Shown: in pieces, positions 18,287-27,280 of the stretch
Layout of the letters: each line of letters starts with the position of its first letter
How positions within the stretch are numbered: position 1 is the first letter of the stretch
Translations under genes and position numbers: made by a program
Assembly (NCBI RefSeq): GCF_012769535.1
Contig: NZ_CP046565.1
Location: forward strand, 746,434-810,433
Origin: Methylococcus geothermalis
Lineage (GTDB): Bacteria > Pseudomonadota > Gammaproteobacteria > Methylococcales > Methylococcaceae
Direction of reading: 5' to 3'
Length of the DNA: 64,000 nt
The notes under the pieces: generated by a model
Told to the model about the DNA's origin: nothing
The model's database searches: none
Seen by the model: only the letters and a program-made list of their open reading frames with translations

Positions 18287-18754
18287 ATGAAAGAAAACGT
18301 GTTTGATGTATTGATCTACCTGTTCGAAAACTATCTGGACCGCGACGCCGAGCAGACGCCGGATCCCGACGAGATGCGGACCGAGTTGCTGGAGGCGGGT
18401 TTTCCGCAGCAGGAGATCAATCGGGCGTTCGATTGGCTGGAGACACTGGGCGCCCAACAGCCGATGCGTGCCGCCTCCCTCCCCGCCTTCCGAATCTTTT
18501 CGTCGGAAGAATTGGCCAAGCTGGATGTGGAATGCCGCGGTTTCCTGATGTTTCTGGAGCAGAGCGGCATCCTGACGGCGGCGAGCAGGGAAATGGTCAT
18601 CGATCGCCTGATGGCTTTGAACGAGGAACCCATCTCGCTCGAAAATCTGAAATGGGTCGTGCTGATGGTGCTGTTCAGCCAGCCCAGCGAGGAAGTCGCG
18701 TTCGCACGCATGGAAAATCTCGTTTATGAAAGTTTTCCCGGCTATATCCACTAA
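18287..18754 (+). CDS. smg: Smg protein (DUF494)
   Basis: A 155-residue acidic cytoplasmic protein of the Smg/DUF494 family. It begins MKENVFDVLIYLFENYL and is found next to dprA in most gammaproteobacteria. Its molecular function is not settled. It is 36 bases after dprA and 84 bases before topA in the same direction, so it belongs to the dprA-smg-topA-tsaC group. Confidence 0.93.
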   Translation: MKENVFDVLIYLFENYLDRDAEQTPDPDEMRTELLEAGFPQQEINRAFDWLETLGAQQPMRAASLPAFRIFSSEELAKLDVECRGFLMFLEQSGILTAASREMVIDRLMALNEEPISLENLKWVVLMVLFSQPSEEVAFARMENLVYESFPGYIH

Positions 18755-18838
18755 AGTCCGGGCGGCGGCTCCGGCCGGGACAGCAGGCGCGAAGCTGCAG
18801 TTCGCTCCAAGAGCCACCGCCTGAGGCAGATTTCATTC

Positions 18839-21145
18839 ATGGCTCAACATCTCGTCATCGTCGAATCGCCGGCCAAAGCCCGGACGATCGAAAAATATCT
18901 CGGCAAGTCTTTCCAGGTCTATGCCTCCTACGGGCACGTGAGGGATTTGGTCCCCAAGGAAGGCGCGGTCGATCCGGACCACGATTTTTCGATGAAGTAC
19001 GAAATCATCGAAAAGAACAAGAAGCATGTGCAGGCAATTTCCAAGGCCATGGAAAAGGCCGATGCGCTTTACCTCGCGACTGACCCGGACCGCGAAGGCG
19101 AGGCGATTTCCTGGCATCTGTACGAGCTGCTGAAGGAGCAGCACGTGCTCGACAGCAAGCCGGTACACCGGGTGGTTTTTCATGAGATCACCAAGCGCGC
19201 AATCACCGAAGCGGTGGCTAACCCTAAGCCGCTGTCGGCCGATTTGATCCATGCCCAGCAGGCCCGGCGGGCGCTCGATTACCTGGTCGGCTTCAAGCTT
19301 TCGCCCCTGTTGTGGAAGAAGATCCGCCGCGGCCTGTCGGCGGGCCGGGTGCAGAGCCCCGCGTTGCGGATGATCGTGGAACGCGAGCTCGAAATCGAGC
19401 GCTTCGAAAGCCGGGAATACTGGACCATCGAGGCGGCGATCCCATTCGAAGACCAGGTGCTTTCGGCCCGGCTGACCCATCTGGCCGGCAAGAAGCTCGA
19501 GCAGTTCAGCATCGTCAACGAAGAGCAGGCGCAAGCCGCGCGGCAGAGTTTGCTGGATCAGGCCCGGGGCAAATTGCGGGTGACCAAGGTCGAGGAGAAG
19601 GAGCGCAAGCGCAACCCGGCAGCGCCCTTCACCACTTCGACCCTGCAGCAGGAAGCCGCCAGGAAGCTCGGCTTCACCACTCGGCGAACCATGACGGTGG
19701 CGCAGCAGCTCTACGAAGGCATCGACCTCGGCGGCGAGGCGGTGGGCTTGATCACCTACATGCGCACCGATTCGGTGAACCTCGCCCAGGAAGCGATCCA
19801 GGAATTGCGTGCGCTGATCGAGTCGCGTTACGGCAAGGACAACCTGCCGGAGCAGCCGCGCCTCTACAAGACCAAGAGCAAGAATGCCCAGGAGGCCCAT
19901 GAGGCGATCCGTCCGACCTCGGCGTTCCGCAGTCCGGAGTCGGTCAAGGCGCATCTGACGCCGGACCAGCTCAAGCTCTACAGCCTGATCTGGAAGCGCA
20001 GCGTGGCCTGCCAGATGGTCCATGCGACCTTGAACACCGTCACGGTGGACTTCGCCTGCGGCAGCACCGACAACCTGTTCCGCGCCACCGGCTCGACCGT
20101 GATCCATCCGGGCTTCATGTCGGTGTACCGGGAAGGTCAGGACGATGTGCCGGAGGAAAGCGACGAAATCTATCTGCCTAAGCTGGCGGAGGGGCAGGAG
20201 GTCGGATTGAGCGATGTGATCCCTTCGCAGCATTTCACCGAGCCGCCGCCGCGCTATACCGAGGCCAGTCTGGTCAAGGCGCTGGAGGAGTATGGCATCG
20301 GTCGGCCGTCGACCTACGCGACCATCATTTCGACGCTGCAGCAGCGGCATTACGTCGAGCTTGAAAGCAAGCGGTTCCATCCCACCGATCTGGGGCGGGT
20401 GGTGAACAAGTTCCTGACGGAGCATTTCAACCGTTACGTCGACTACAACTTCACCGCCAATCTCGAAGACGATCTGGACGCCGTGTCGCGTGGGGAAAAG
20501 GACTGGATTCCGCTCATGCGGGAATTCTGGGGGCCATTCCATACCCTGATCGGCGAAAAGGACGAAAGCCTGAAACGGGCCGATGTGACGCATGAGGCGA
20601 TCGACGAGAAATGCCCGGAATGCGGGAGTCCGCTATCGATCCGGCTGGGGCGCAACGGGCGCTTCATCGGCTGCACCAACTATCCCCAGTGCAAATACAC
20701 GCGCAATCTGGCGGGCAAGGAATCGGAGCAGGCCGAACCCGAAGTCGTCGAAGGGCGGCAGTGCCCGAAATGCAACTCGCCCCTGGTCATCAAGACGGGG
20801 CGCTACGGCCGCTTCATCGGCTGCAGCGGCTATCCCGCCTGCCGCCACATCGAGCCGCTGGAGAAGCCCACCGATACCGGCGTGACGTGTCCGGAGTGCC
20901 ACCAGGGTACCTTGACCAAGCGCAAATCGCGCTTCGGCAAGCTGTTCTATTCCTGCTCGACCTACCCCAAATGCAGCTATGCCGTATGGAATCCGCCGAT
21001 TGCCGAGGCTTGCCCGGCCTGCCAGTGGCCGGTGCTCACGCTGAAGACCACCAAGCGCCGCGGTACCGAGAAAGTGTGTCCGCGCAAGGAATGCGGCTAT
21101 GCGACGCCGTACGAGGGCGCACCGCTGACCGATTCGGCTGCCTGA
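18839..21145 (+). CDS. topA: DNA topoisomerase I
   Basis: A 768-residue type IA topoisomerase that relaxes negative supercoils. The TOPRIM domain is at the N-terminus (HLVIVESPAKARTIEKYLG, then DPDREGEAISWHL). The catalytic tyrosine is Y307 in TYMRTDSVNL. The C-terminal third carries four cysteine clusters of the topoisomerase zinc-ribbon type (CPECGSP, CPKCNSP, CPECHQG and CPACQWP), matching the full-length proteobacterial form. Followed after 16 bases by tsaC. Confidence 0.97.
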   Translation: MAQHLVIVESPAKARTIEKYLGKSFQVYASYGHVRDLVPKEGAVDPDHDFSMKYEIIEKNKKHVQAISKAMEKADALYLATDPDREGEAISWHLYELLKEQHVLDSKPVHRVVFHEITKRAITEAVANPKPLSADLIHAQQARRALDYLVGFKLSPLLWKKIRRGLSAGRVQSPALRMIVERELEIERFESREYWTIEAAIPFEDQVLSARLTHLAGKKLEQFSIVNEEQAQAARQSLLDQARGKLRVTKVEEKERKRNPAAPFTTSTLQQEAARKLGFTTRRTMTVAQQLYEGIDLGGEAVGLITYMRTDSVNLAQEAIQELRALIESRYGKDNLPEQPRLYKTKSKNAQEAHEAIRPTSAFRSPESVKAHLTPDQLKLYSLIWKRSVACQMVHATLNTVTVDFACGSTDNLFRATGSTVIHPGFMSVYREGQDDVPEESDEIYLPKLAEGQEVGLSDVIPSQHFTEPPPRYTEASLVKALEEYGIGRPSTYATIISTLQQRHYVELESKRFHPTDLGRVVNKFLTEHFNRYVDYNFTANLEDDLDAVSRGEKDWIPLMREFWGPFHTLIGEKDESLKRADVTHEAIDEKCPECGSPLSIRLGRNGRFIGCTNYPQCKYTRNLAGKESEQAEPEVVEGRQCPKCNSPLVIKTGRYGRFIGCSGYPACRHIEPLEKPTDTGVTCPECHQGTLTKRKSRFGKLFYSCSTYPKCSYAVWNPPIAEACPACQWPVLTLKTTKRRGTEKVCPRKECGYATPYEGAPLTDSAA

Positions 21146-21161
21146 CAACGGTCCGGCGCGC

Positions 21162-21722
21162 GTGGGCTGGGTTTCCCGGTTCCGTATCGCCCGCGCCGCG
21201 GATGCCCTGCGCCGGGGCCGGATCGTGGCCTACCCCACCGAGGCCGTCTATGGTCTGGGATGCGATCCCTTCAACGAAGATGCCGTCCGCCATCTGCTGG
21301 CGCTCAAGCAGCGCAGCGAGACCAAGGGTCTGATCCTGATCGCGGCGGACGTGGAGGCCATCGAAGCCCTGGTCGACCTTGCCGGCGTCCCGCGCAGCGG
21401 TGAAGTGCGCGCGAGCTGGCCCGGGCCCACCACTTGGCTGATTCCCCCCCGCCTCGGCGTTCCCGAGTGGCTGTGCGGTGCTCATGACTCCCTGGCGGTC
21501 CGGGTCACCGCCCACCCCATTGCGGCCGCCCTGTGCCGCGCCTTCGGCGGCGCGATCGTCTCGACCAGCGCCAACCTTTCAGGGCATCGGCCCGCTCGAA
21601 CTCCCTTGCGGCTGTGGTGCCAGTTTTCCCGGCAGGCGATCCATTTCCTGCCCGGCCGCCTCGGCGGCGCCGACCGTCCCACCCGGATCCTCGACGCCAT
21701 GAGCGGGCGCCGCGTCCGCTGA
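21162..21722 (+). CDS. tsaC: Threonylcarbamoyl-AMP synthase
   Basis: A 186-residue YrdC/Sua5-family protein of the short TsaC type. It makes threonylcarbamoyl-adenylate for the t6A37 modification of tRNAs. The substrate-binding motifs are seen in IVAYPTEAVYGLGCDPFN, KQRSETKGLILI, SWPGPTTWLIP and the SANLSG turn. The start is GTG at 21162, 16 bases after topA. Neighbourhood with dprA-smg-topA agrees with the usual location of tsaC (rimN). Confidence 0.95.
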   Translation: MGWVSRFRIARAADALRRGRIVAYPTEAVYGLGCDPFNEDAVRHLLALKQRSETKGLILIAADVEAIEALVDLAGVPRSGEVRASWPGPTTWLIPPRLGVPEWLCGAHDSLAVRVTAHPIAAALCRAFGGAIVSTSANLSGHRPARTPLRLWCQFSRQAIHFLPGRLGGADRPTRILDAMSGRRVR

Positions 21723-21738
21723 TCCTGCGGGAGGCGCG

Positions 21739-21754
21739 TGTCATAAATCCGACA
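21739..21754 (+). promoter_or_regulatory. NifA-type upstream activator site
   Basis: The sequence TGT-N10-ACA (TGT at 21739-21741, ACA at 21752-21754) is the consensus binding site of NifA. It lies about 140 bases upstream of the -24 element at 21894, inside the usual range for NifA enhancers. One such match could occur by chance; its value comes from pairing with the sigma54 promoter. Confidence 0.55.
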
Positions 21755-21893
21755 AAACCGGCATCCGCCCGCGCCGGTGTTGGAAAAATACCAGGCGGAA
21801 GACGCCGGCCCGCAGCATCATCCGGGCACGGCATACCCTGAAACCCCGGGTTTCAGGCATCCCCTTCGGTTCTCCGCCCACCCGCGCAGGCGA

Positions 21894-21908
21894 TGGAACG
21901 CTGTTTGC
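21894..21908 (+). promoter_or_regulatory. Sigma54 (-24/-12) promoter of the amine oxidase operon
   Basis: TGGAACG (21894-21900), four bases, then TTGC (21905-21908) followed by T. This differs from the consensus TGGCACG-N4-TTGCW at only one position and keeps the invariant GG and GC at the correct spacing. Expected transcript start is near 21920, about 20 bases before the amine oxidase ATG at 21939. Confidence 0.75.
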
Positions 21909-21938
21909 TGGGAATCGTTATGATAGGAAGAGCCCCCC

Positions 21939-23510
21939 ATGCTCGAAATCGCAATCGTCGGCGGCGGCCTGTGCGGCTTGGCGCTTGCCCAGGGCTTGCA
22001 GGCCCGGCAGCGCGACGTCGCCTTGTTTGAGGCACGCGACCGTCTCGGCGGACGCATCCTGTCGGTGCCCAGTGAAAAAGCCGGCATGGCGCTGGACCTC
22101 GGGCCCACCTGGTTCTGGCCGGAAATCCAGCCGCGCATGCTCAAGCTGGTCAACGATCTGGGGTTGCGCAGCTTTCCCCAGCACGATACGGGCGAAGTCC
22201 TGTACCTGACCGACCACGACAAGGCACCAGACACCCTGAGCCGACCCGGTCTGCACGGCGGCGCTCACCGTCTCGAAGGCGGAATGGCGAGCCTGGTGGA
22301 GGCGTTGCGGCGGAATCTGCCCGCTGATGCGCTGAGATTCGGCCATGTGCTCACCGCCGTGGCCGATCGCGGCGATCACGTAGAGCTGAGCTTCGTCTGC
22401 GGCGGGGACACCGTCGTCGCCGCCGCGCGCCGCGTGGTGCTCGCGATGCCGCCGCGCCTGGTCGAAGAACGCGTTCGCTTCGAGCCGGCCCTGGACGGCA
22501 AGGTACTCGACGCCTTGCGCGAGACCCACACCTGGATGGCCGACCAAGCAAAGACGGTCGTCGCATACGACAAACCCTTCTGGCGCGAGGCCGGCCAATC
22601 CGGGAACGCCTTCGTCCAGCACGAACATGTCGTGCTCGGCGAAATCTTCGATGCCTGCGACGCGAATGCCGATCGGGCCGCCCTCGGCGGCTTCTTCGCG
22701 CTGCCTCCGGAGGCGCGAGCCAATCTGCGGCAAGGCCTGCCGATGTTGGTGTCCAGCCAGATGGTGCAGGTCTTCGGCATCGCGGCAGAACGGGGCGAGG
22801 CGCACTTTCAGGATTGGGCGGCGGAGTCCTATACCTGCAGCCGGAGGGACCACGTTCCTCCGGACAATCATCCTGAGTACGGCCATCCGGTATTGCGGCA
22901 GCCGCTATGGGGCGGCCGGCTGCATTTCGGCGGGTCGGAGACCGCGAGCTACGGCGGCGGTTACCTTGAAGGCGCCCTTGAGGCGGCTGCCCGGCTCCAA
23001 AGGGCGATGGTCGTGGAGCGGCCCTCGGTCGCGCCGGGGATTGGGCAGAACGAGCAAGGCATCGCCGAGTTCGGCGAGTGGGTGGCCACTCAGCGCGGGG
23101 CCGTTCTCGAGCGCTACAAACGTCTGCTCCACCAGAATCTGGCGAGCCAGCGCACCGAGCAGCTTACGCAGCGGGCCGTGCTCGGCGTGATGGAGCAGGT
23201 CTACAGCGAAGCCTTGGCAAGGCTCGGCGAGTTGCCCTTCCATGCCCCCGGCGCCAGCGTCGAAACCGAGCTGTCGGCGCTGGCGCAAGCATTGCTGGCA
23301 CCCTTCGTCGGCTTCAACAAGTTCCTGCTCGACGAAGCGATCGCGTTCAACGGCGGTTCCTGCGCGCTGTCCAATTTCCCGTCCGAGCATCGGCCGTCGC
23401 CCGACTATCTGGAAACCACGGCCCGCGACCTGGCCGCAGCCTGGCGCGAGTTCGCCTACAACGTCAACGCCCTTCTGGCGGGCCGCCTCGCCGTGCGGGC
23501 GGCGGCATGA
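21939..23510 (+). CDS. Flavin amine oxidase family protein with C-terminal extension
   Basis: A 523-residue protein. The N-terminus holds an FAD-binding dinucleotide fold, IAIVGGGLCGLALAQGL, with FEARDRLGGRI, the signature of flavin monoamine oxidases and related desaturases. The FAD C-terminal motif is seen at WGGRLHFGGSETASYGGGYLEGAL. The last 140 residues form a helical extension not typical of the family. The substrate is unknown. It is the first gene after a sigma54-like promoter and is followed after 28 bases by a ModC-like ATPase, so a role linked to nitrogen fixation or metal supply is inferred from context only. Confidence 0.8.
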   Translation: MLEIAIVGGGLCGLALAQGLQARQRDVALFEARDRLGGRILSVPSEKAGMALDLGPTWFWPEIQPRMLKLVNDLGLRSFPQHDTGEVLYLTDHDKAPDTLSRPGLHGGAHRLEGGMASLVEALRRNLPADALRFGHVLTAVADRGDHVELSFVCGGDTVVAAARRVVLAMPPRLVEERVRFEPALDGKVLDALRETHTWMADQAKTVVAYDKPFWREAGQSGNAFVQHEHVVLGEIFDACDANADRAALGGFFALPPEARANLRQGLPMLVSSQMVQVFGIAAERGEAHFQDWAAESYTCSRRDHVPPDNHPEYGHPVLRQPLWGGRLHFGGSETASYGGGYLEGALEAAARLQRAMVVERPSVAPGIGQNEQGIAEFGEWVATQRGAVLERYKRLLHQNLASQRTEQLTQRAVLGVMEQVYSEALARLGELPFHAPGASVETELSALAQALLAPFVGFNKFLLDEAIAFNGGSCALSNFPSEHRPSPDYLETTARDLAAAWREFAYNVNALLAGRLAVRAAA

Positions 23511-23538
23511 TGGAGAGCGAAATTCGGAGGAGCATTCG

Positions 23539-24660
23539 ATGCTTGAACTGGATGTAAGACTGAGGCGGGGCCATTTCGATCTGTCCGCCCGCCTGGCCAT
23601 AGACAGTCCGATGACTGCCTGTTTCGGGCCGCCTGGCGCCGGCAAGAGCACCCTGCTGGGCATGATCGCCGGCGTCGTCAGTCCGCATCGCGGCTGGATC
23701 AGGCTCGGCGGCGATACGGTTTTCGACAGCCGCCAGGGCGTGCGCGTGCCCGCCGCCCGCCGCCGGGTCGGCCTCGTGCGCTTCGATCCGGCCAGCCACC
23801 CGCGGCAGACGGTACGCGCGCTGCTCCAGGACGCCCATCAGAATTCGGCTCGAACCGGTGCTTTCGGCGTCGGCGAGGTGGTCGAGCTGCTGGAGCTGGA
23901 GCCCTTGCTCGAGAGCGGCGTTCAAGCCTTGACGCCGGGACACAGGCAGCGGGTTGCCCTGGCGCACGCGCTGATCCCTGCGCCACGCCTGTTGCTGCTC
24001 GATGATCAGCTCGAAGTTTCAGGCGTCTCCAACTCGGGATTGCTGCCCTATCTCACGCGGGTTCGCGATGAGTTGAACGTCCCCGTCATTTACGTCAGCC
24101 ATTCGCTGGGCGAGGTTTTGCAGCTCACCAACCGCATGGTGTTGATGGTCAATGGCCGCATCCTGGGGGTCGGGGATCCGCATGAAATCATCACCGACAA
24201 AATCCTTTCCGCCGCCTCGGCCTTGCAGGGCATAGAGAGCATCCTTCCGGTGACCGTGCTGGGCCATGAGGCCGAGAATGGCTGCACCATCGCCTACTAC
24301 CACGGCACCGAGCTGGTACTGCCGATGGCCGCGCATCTGACGCCGGGCGAATCCGCCCACGTGTCCATCCGCTCCAGCGACATCGCGTTGTCGAAGCACC
24401 ATCTGCAGGGGACGTCGATCCAGAACCAGATCAAGGGCCGAGTGTGCGCCGTCATCCGTACACCGGGGCACGCCGTGGTACAAATCGACTGCGGCATCAC
24501 CCTGCTGGCGGGCATTTCCCTGAAAGCGCTCAACGAGATGGCTTTGCGGGAAGGAGACAACGTATATTGCCTGATCAAGGTGCATGCGTTGTCCTATGTC
24601 GGCAGCCCATCTCGGGAGCGGAATCGCACCGACGCCGCGGAAATGACGGTCAGGCATTGA
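23539..24660 (+). CDS. ModC-like ABC ATPase, degenerate
   Basis: A 373-residue protein laid out like the molybdate importer ATPase ModC: nucleotide-binding domain (1-230) and C-terminal MOP/TOBE-type domain (about 290-355). Walker A GPPGAGKST and the H loop YVSHSLGEVLQL are intact. In contrast the Q-loop segment reads VGLVRFDPAS without the usual glutamine, the ABC signature is LTPGHRQRVALAHAL rather than LSGGxxQRV, and Walker B is LLLLDDQLE rather than LLLLDEPLA. No modA or modB is adjacent. It may act as a molybdate or nucleotide sensor rather than a transport motor. GGAGGA precedes the start at 23539. Confidence 0.78.
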   Translation: MLELDVRLRRGHFDLSARLAIDSPMTACFGPPGAGKSTLLGMIAGVVSPHRGWIRLGGDTVFDSRQGVRVPAARRRVGLVRFDPASHPRQTVRALLQDAHQNSARTGAFGVGEVVELLELEPLLESGVQALTPGHRQRVALAHALIPAPRLLLLDDQLEVSGVSNSGLLPYLTRVRDELNVPVIYVSHSLGEVLQLTNRMVLMVNGRILGVGDPHEIITDKILSAASALQGIESILPVTVLGHEAENGCTIAYYHGTELVLPMAAHLTPGESAHVSIRSSDIALSKHHLQGTSIQNQIKGRVCAVIRTPGHAVVQIDCGITLLAGISLKALNEMALREGDNVYCLIKVHALSYVGSPSRERNRTDAAEMTVRH

Positions 24661-24689
24661 AGAAACCAGCTATTACGAGGCAGATATCG

Positions 24690-25001
24690 ATGAGCACCTA
24701 TATCAAAACGACGCAGGACGGCCGCAAGGTCGAAGTCATCGGACTGGCCGTTTGCCTCGACGGCCACAAAGAAGCCACCCGTCTGGTTTCCGTCGCCGAA
24801 CACCCCAACCGGGCCGCCATCCTGGCGGTGATGCCCGATGCCACCCACATGGCCGGCAGGCTGCCTCTCACGGCGGAAGAGGCCGTTGCCGTCCAGGCTG
24901 CGCTCGATGCGGGGCGGGAGGCCTATGCGCGGAGCCCCAGAGGTATCTCGGAACGGATCCGTTGGGTACAGAACCAGGCATTGGCGAACCGCGACGGCTG
25001 A
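24690..25001 (+). CDS. Small protein of unknown function in the putative nif-associated operon
   Basis: A 103-residue protein starting MSTYIKTTQDGRKVEVIG. No known domain is recognised; it has no signal peptide or membrane segment, and one cysteine. It lies 29 bases after the ModC-like gene and 17 bases before the DUF364 gene, so it is almost certainly cotranscribed. The start ATG at 24690 is chosen because the longer open frame back to 24444 lies inside the ModC-like gene. Confidence 0.7.
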   Translation: MSTYIKTTQDGRKVEVIGLAVCLDGHKEATRLVSVAEHPNRAAILAVMPDATHMAGRLPLTAEEAVAVQAALDAGREAYARSPRGISERIRWVQNQALANRDG

Positions 25002-25018
25002 GCCCACCCCCTTCGCGG

Positions 25019-26014
25019 ATGACGAACCCTTACGAAATCTACGATCTGCTCCAGGATTATGCCGGCGCACCGGTGCCCGTCGGCACCGTGGTCATCGGCC
25101 TGGTCTGGACCCTTTGCGAAGCCGATGCCATCGGGCTCGCGATGAGCCCCGGCATTCACACCCGTACCCTCCCCTGGGCCGGCACCCTGAGGGGCAAGAC
25201 CTTATCCGAACTGGCGGCTTGGCTGCGGGACTTCGACCCGTACCGCTCGACGGTCGGCATGGCGGCCGTCAATGCCGGCATCCACCGGCTCGGCATGCTG
25301 CCGGAAGGCGAGACGCTTTCGCCCGTCATGGGAGGGAACAACAACCTCGCCGTCTTCGAGCATTTCCTCCCCGAGCTGCGAGGCAAGCGAGTCGTGGTGA
25401 TCGGCCGTTATCCGGGGCTGGACCGGTTCGCCGAAACGCACTCCCTGACAGTCACCGTCCTGGAACGTCAGCCCGGCCCCGAAGACCTGCCGGATTCCGC
25501 CTGCGAATACCTGCTGCCCGAGGCCGATTGGGTTTTCATCACGGCCACTTCGATTCCGAACAAGACCTTTCCGCGTCTCGCCGCCCTGGCGAGCGCCGCC
25601 ACCACGGTGCTGATGGGGCCGACCGTTCCCTGGCTGCCCGAACTCCACCATTTCGGCATCGACTATCTGGCCGGTGTGGAGGTGGCCGATCCCGGAATCC
25701 TGAAGGACACGGTGTGCGAAGGCGGAGGCGTACGGATCTTCGACGCCGGCGTGCGCTACCGGATTGCGCCCATCGGCATCGAGGCCAGCAAGCAATGGGC
25801 GCGTCGGATGATCGCCGAGGCGGCTCAGGAGCGGGAGCGCCTCAAGCGGGACATGGAAGCATGGTATGGCCACGGCGGCTCCGGGCGTTTTCCGGAGTAT
25901 GCGCAACTGGAGGCGGTCGACCGTCGCCTGTCGCGTCTCGACACCTGCTTCAAGCGGCTCTGGGACGTCTCTCCCGATCCGGTTCCGGGACGTGTGCCCA
26001 ACCTCGCCCGCTGA
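25019..26014 (+). CDS. DUF364/DUF4213 protein, putative metal chelation
   Basis: A 331-residue protein of the DUF364 family, which has an enolase-N-like DUF4213 domain at the N-terminus and a Rossmann-like domain annotated as putative heavy-metal chelation. Visible features are GMAAVNAGIHRL, VVVIGRYPGLDRF, DWVFITATSIPNKTFPRL and TVLMGPTVPWLPELHHFGIDYLAG cut into its conserved parts. Members often sit near molybdenum, cobalamin or nitrogen-fixation genes. The start MTNPYEIYDLL at 25019 is 18 bases after the preceding stop. Last gene before a fresh promoter. Confidence 0.8.
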   Translation: MTNPYEIYDLLQDYAGAPVPVGTVVIGLVWTLCEADAIGLAMSPGIHTRTLPWAGTLRGKTLSELAAWLRDFDPYRSTVGMAAVNAGIHRLGMLPEGETLSPVMGGNNNLAVFEHFLPELRGKRVVVIGRYPGLDRFAETHSLTVTVLERQPGPEDLPDSACEYLLPEADWVFITATSIPNKTFPRLAALASAATTVLMGPTVPWLPELHHFGIDYLAGVEVADPGILKDTVCEGGGVRIFDAGVRYRIAPIGIEASKQWARRMIAEAAQERERLKRDMEAWYGHGGSGRFPEYAQLEAVDRRLSRLDTCFKRLWDVSPDPVPGRVPNLAR

Positions 26015-26063
26015 TCCGGCGTTCGTGGCCGGGAGGCATCGGGCGGCTTCAAAACCATGTGAT

Positions 26064-26091
26064 TTGACGGGTTATTGCTTGGCAGTAAAAT
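26064..26091 (+). promoter_or_regulatory. Sigma70-like promoter
   Basis: TTGACG (26064-26069), 16 bases, TAAAAT (26086-26091): five of six matches in each box. It lies 34 bases before the ATG at 26125 with GGAGAGG as ribosome site. The last gene of the block may therefore be expressed separately from the sigma54 operon. Confidence 0.6.
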
Positions 26092-26124
26092 GCAATCGAA
26101 ATCAGGTCTTGCTGGAGAGGGTCG

Positions 26125-27117
26125 ATGATTGCTGACGTCAGAGTTTTGCCCGAAGCCGATGCGGACACGCCGGTCAGGTTCGACGGCCACCTGCTCGATA
26201 AGCTCTGCAAGGACACGCTGGCGTCGTCCGACGACGCGGCTCTGCTGGAACGGATGCGCCAGGCCTATCCCGGCTCTCCGCTGCACCTCGCGCGCCTCGG
26301 GCACGAATGGTACCGCCTAGGCGGCATCGTCAAGCCGAACGGTGCCCGTATTGCGGCGGACATGGGCGAATGGGCCGAGCGCACGTTCATCGAATGCGGG
26401 CAGAATTTCAATACGCTGCTGGCGCATTGCGAGGAAGGCGGCTTCCTCGCCACGCACCACACCGGCGTCACGCTCTACCTCGTCGCCCAGACCGGGCCGC
26501 GCGCGGAGGATTTCGTCCAGATCGAGGTGGACCGGACACAGGAAACGGCGGACCGCTACCTGATCGATGCGGCGAACCCGCCGGAGGACCTCGAAGAACT
26601 GATCGATCCCATCGAGCCGGTCGGGGTCGAGCCCTTCGCGGTGGGCGCAGCCCGCTATACCTACCGGCGGAAAACCGAGGTCGCCCTGTTCATGCGGGAG
26701 TTGGGCCGGCATCGCCCGGACCGCCATCCCGCCCAGCGCTTCATGGACGACTGGAACGCCAGCAGCGCCGGCCCGCGGAAAGTATTCTGCGAGGACTGGA
26801 GCCTGCGCCTGTTCCAGCACATCGGCCGCCACGGCGAGCAGATCATGAACGTCGAGATCGTCCACAACCGCACTCGCGAAGTGCCGCGCCTGGAGGGCCC
26901 GGACGGCAAGAAGGGCAACGCCTTGGCCACGCTGCTCAATCGCTTCGACGCCCAGGCGGGTTACCCGTTCGCCTGGTATTTCCACATGCTCAAAGGCTTG
27001 GTGTCGCCCCATGTCGGCGAAGCGGTCCATCGCGACCTTTCCAAGGATTACGCCTATCTCCCCGACCGCGACGCTGCCGTGCTGAAGCAATGGGCCGCGG
27101 AGCCCTACTGTTTGTGA
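26125..27117 (+). CDS. Conserved protein of unknown function
   Basis: A 330-residue cytoplasmic protein with no domain I recognise. It begins MIADVRVLPEADADTPV and is rich in acidic residues. A clustered aromatic/histidine segment is visible near LARLGHEWYRLGG and GGFLATHHTG, and there are only four cysteines. It follows the DUF364 gene by 110 bases in the same direction, but that spacer contains its own sigma70-like promoter. A shared role with the preceding four genes is possible and is only positional evidence. Confidence 0.7.
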   Translation: MIADVRVLPEADADTPVRFDGHLLDKLCKDTLASSDDAALLERMRQAYPGSPLHLARLGHEWYRLGGIVKPNGARIAADMGEWAERTFIECGQNFNTLLAHCEEGGFLATHHTGVTLYLVAQTGPRAEDFVQIEVDRTQETADRYLIDAANPPEDLEELIDPIEPVGVEPFAVGAARYTYRRKTEVALFMRELGRHRPDRHPAQRFMDDWNASSAGPRKVFCEDWSLRLFQHIGRHGEQIMNVEIVHNRTREVPRLEGPDGKKGNALATLLNRFDAQAGYPFAWYFHMLKGLVSPHVGEAVHRDLSKDYAYLPDRDAAVLKQWAAEPYCL

Positions 27118-27280
27118 GCCGTACTTTCCGAGTCCCGCTCGCCGAAGCAGCCCGTTGAGCTGATCCGCCATGCCCGGACCTGCACAGGGATGTGCACCGG
27201 ATCGCGCCGTCGTCATTGGGCTGCGATGCCGACCTATGGTAGAAAGCCCGTAGGACATGCGAGGCGCAGGGCAGACAAGA

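Noticed and set aside
26080-26095. TGGCAGT..TGC near 26081 as a second sigma54 promoter
   Set aside because: The spacing between GG and GC is one base too short, and a good sigma70 promoter overlaps the same place.
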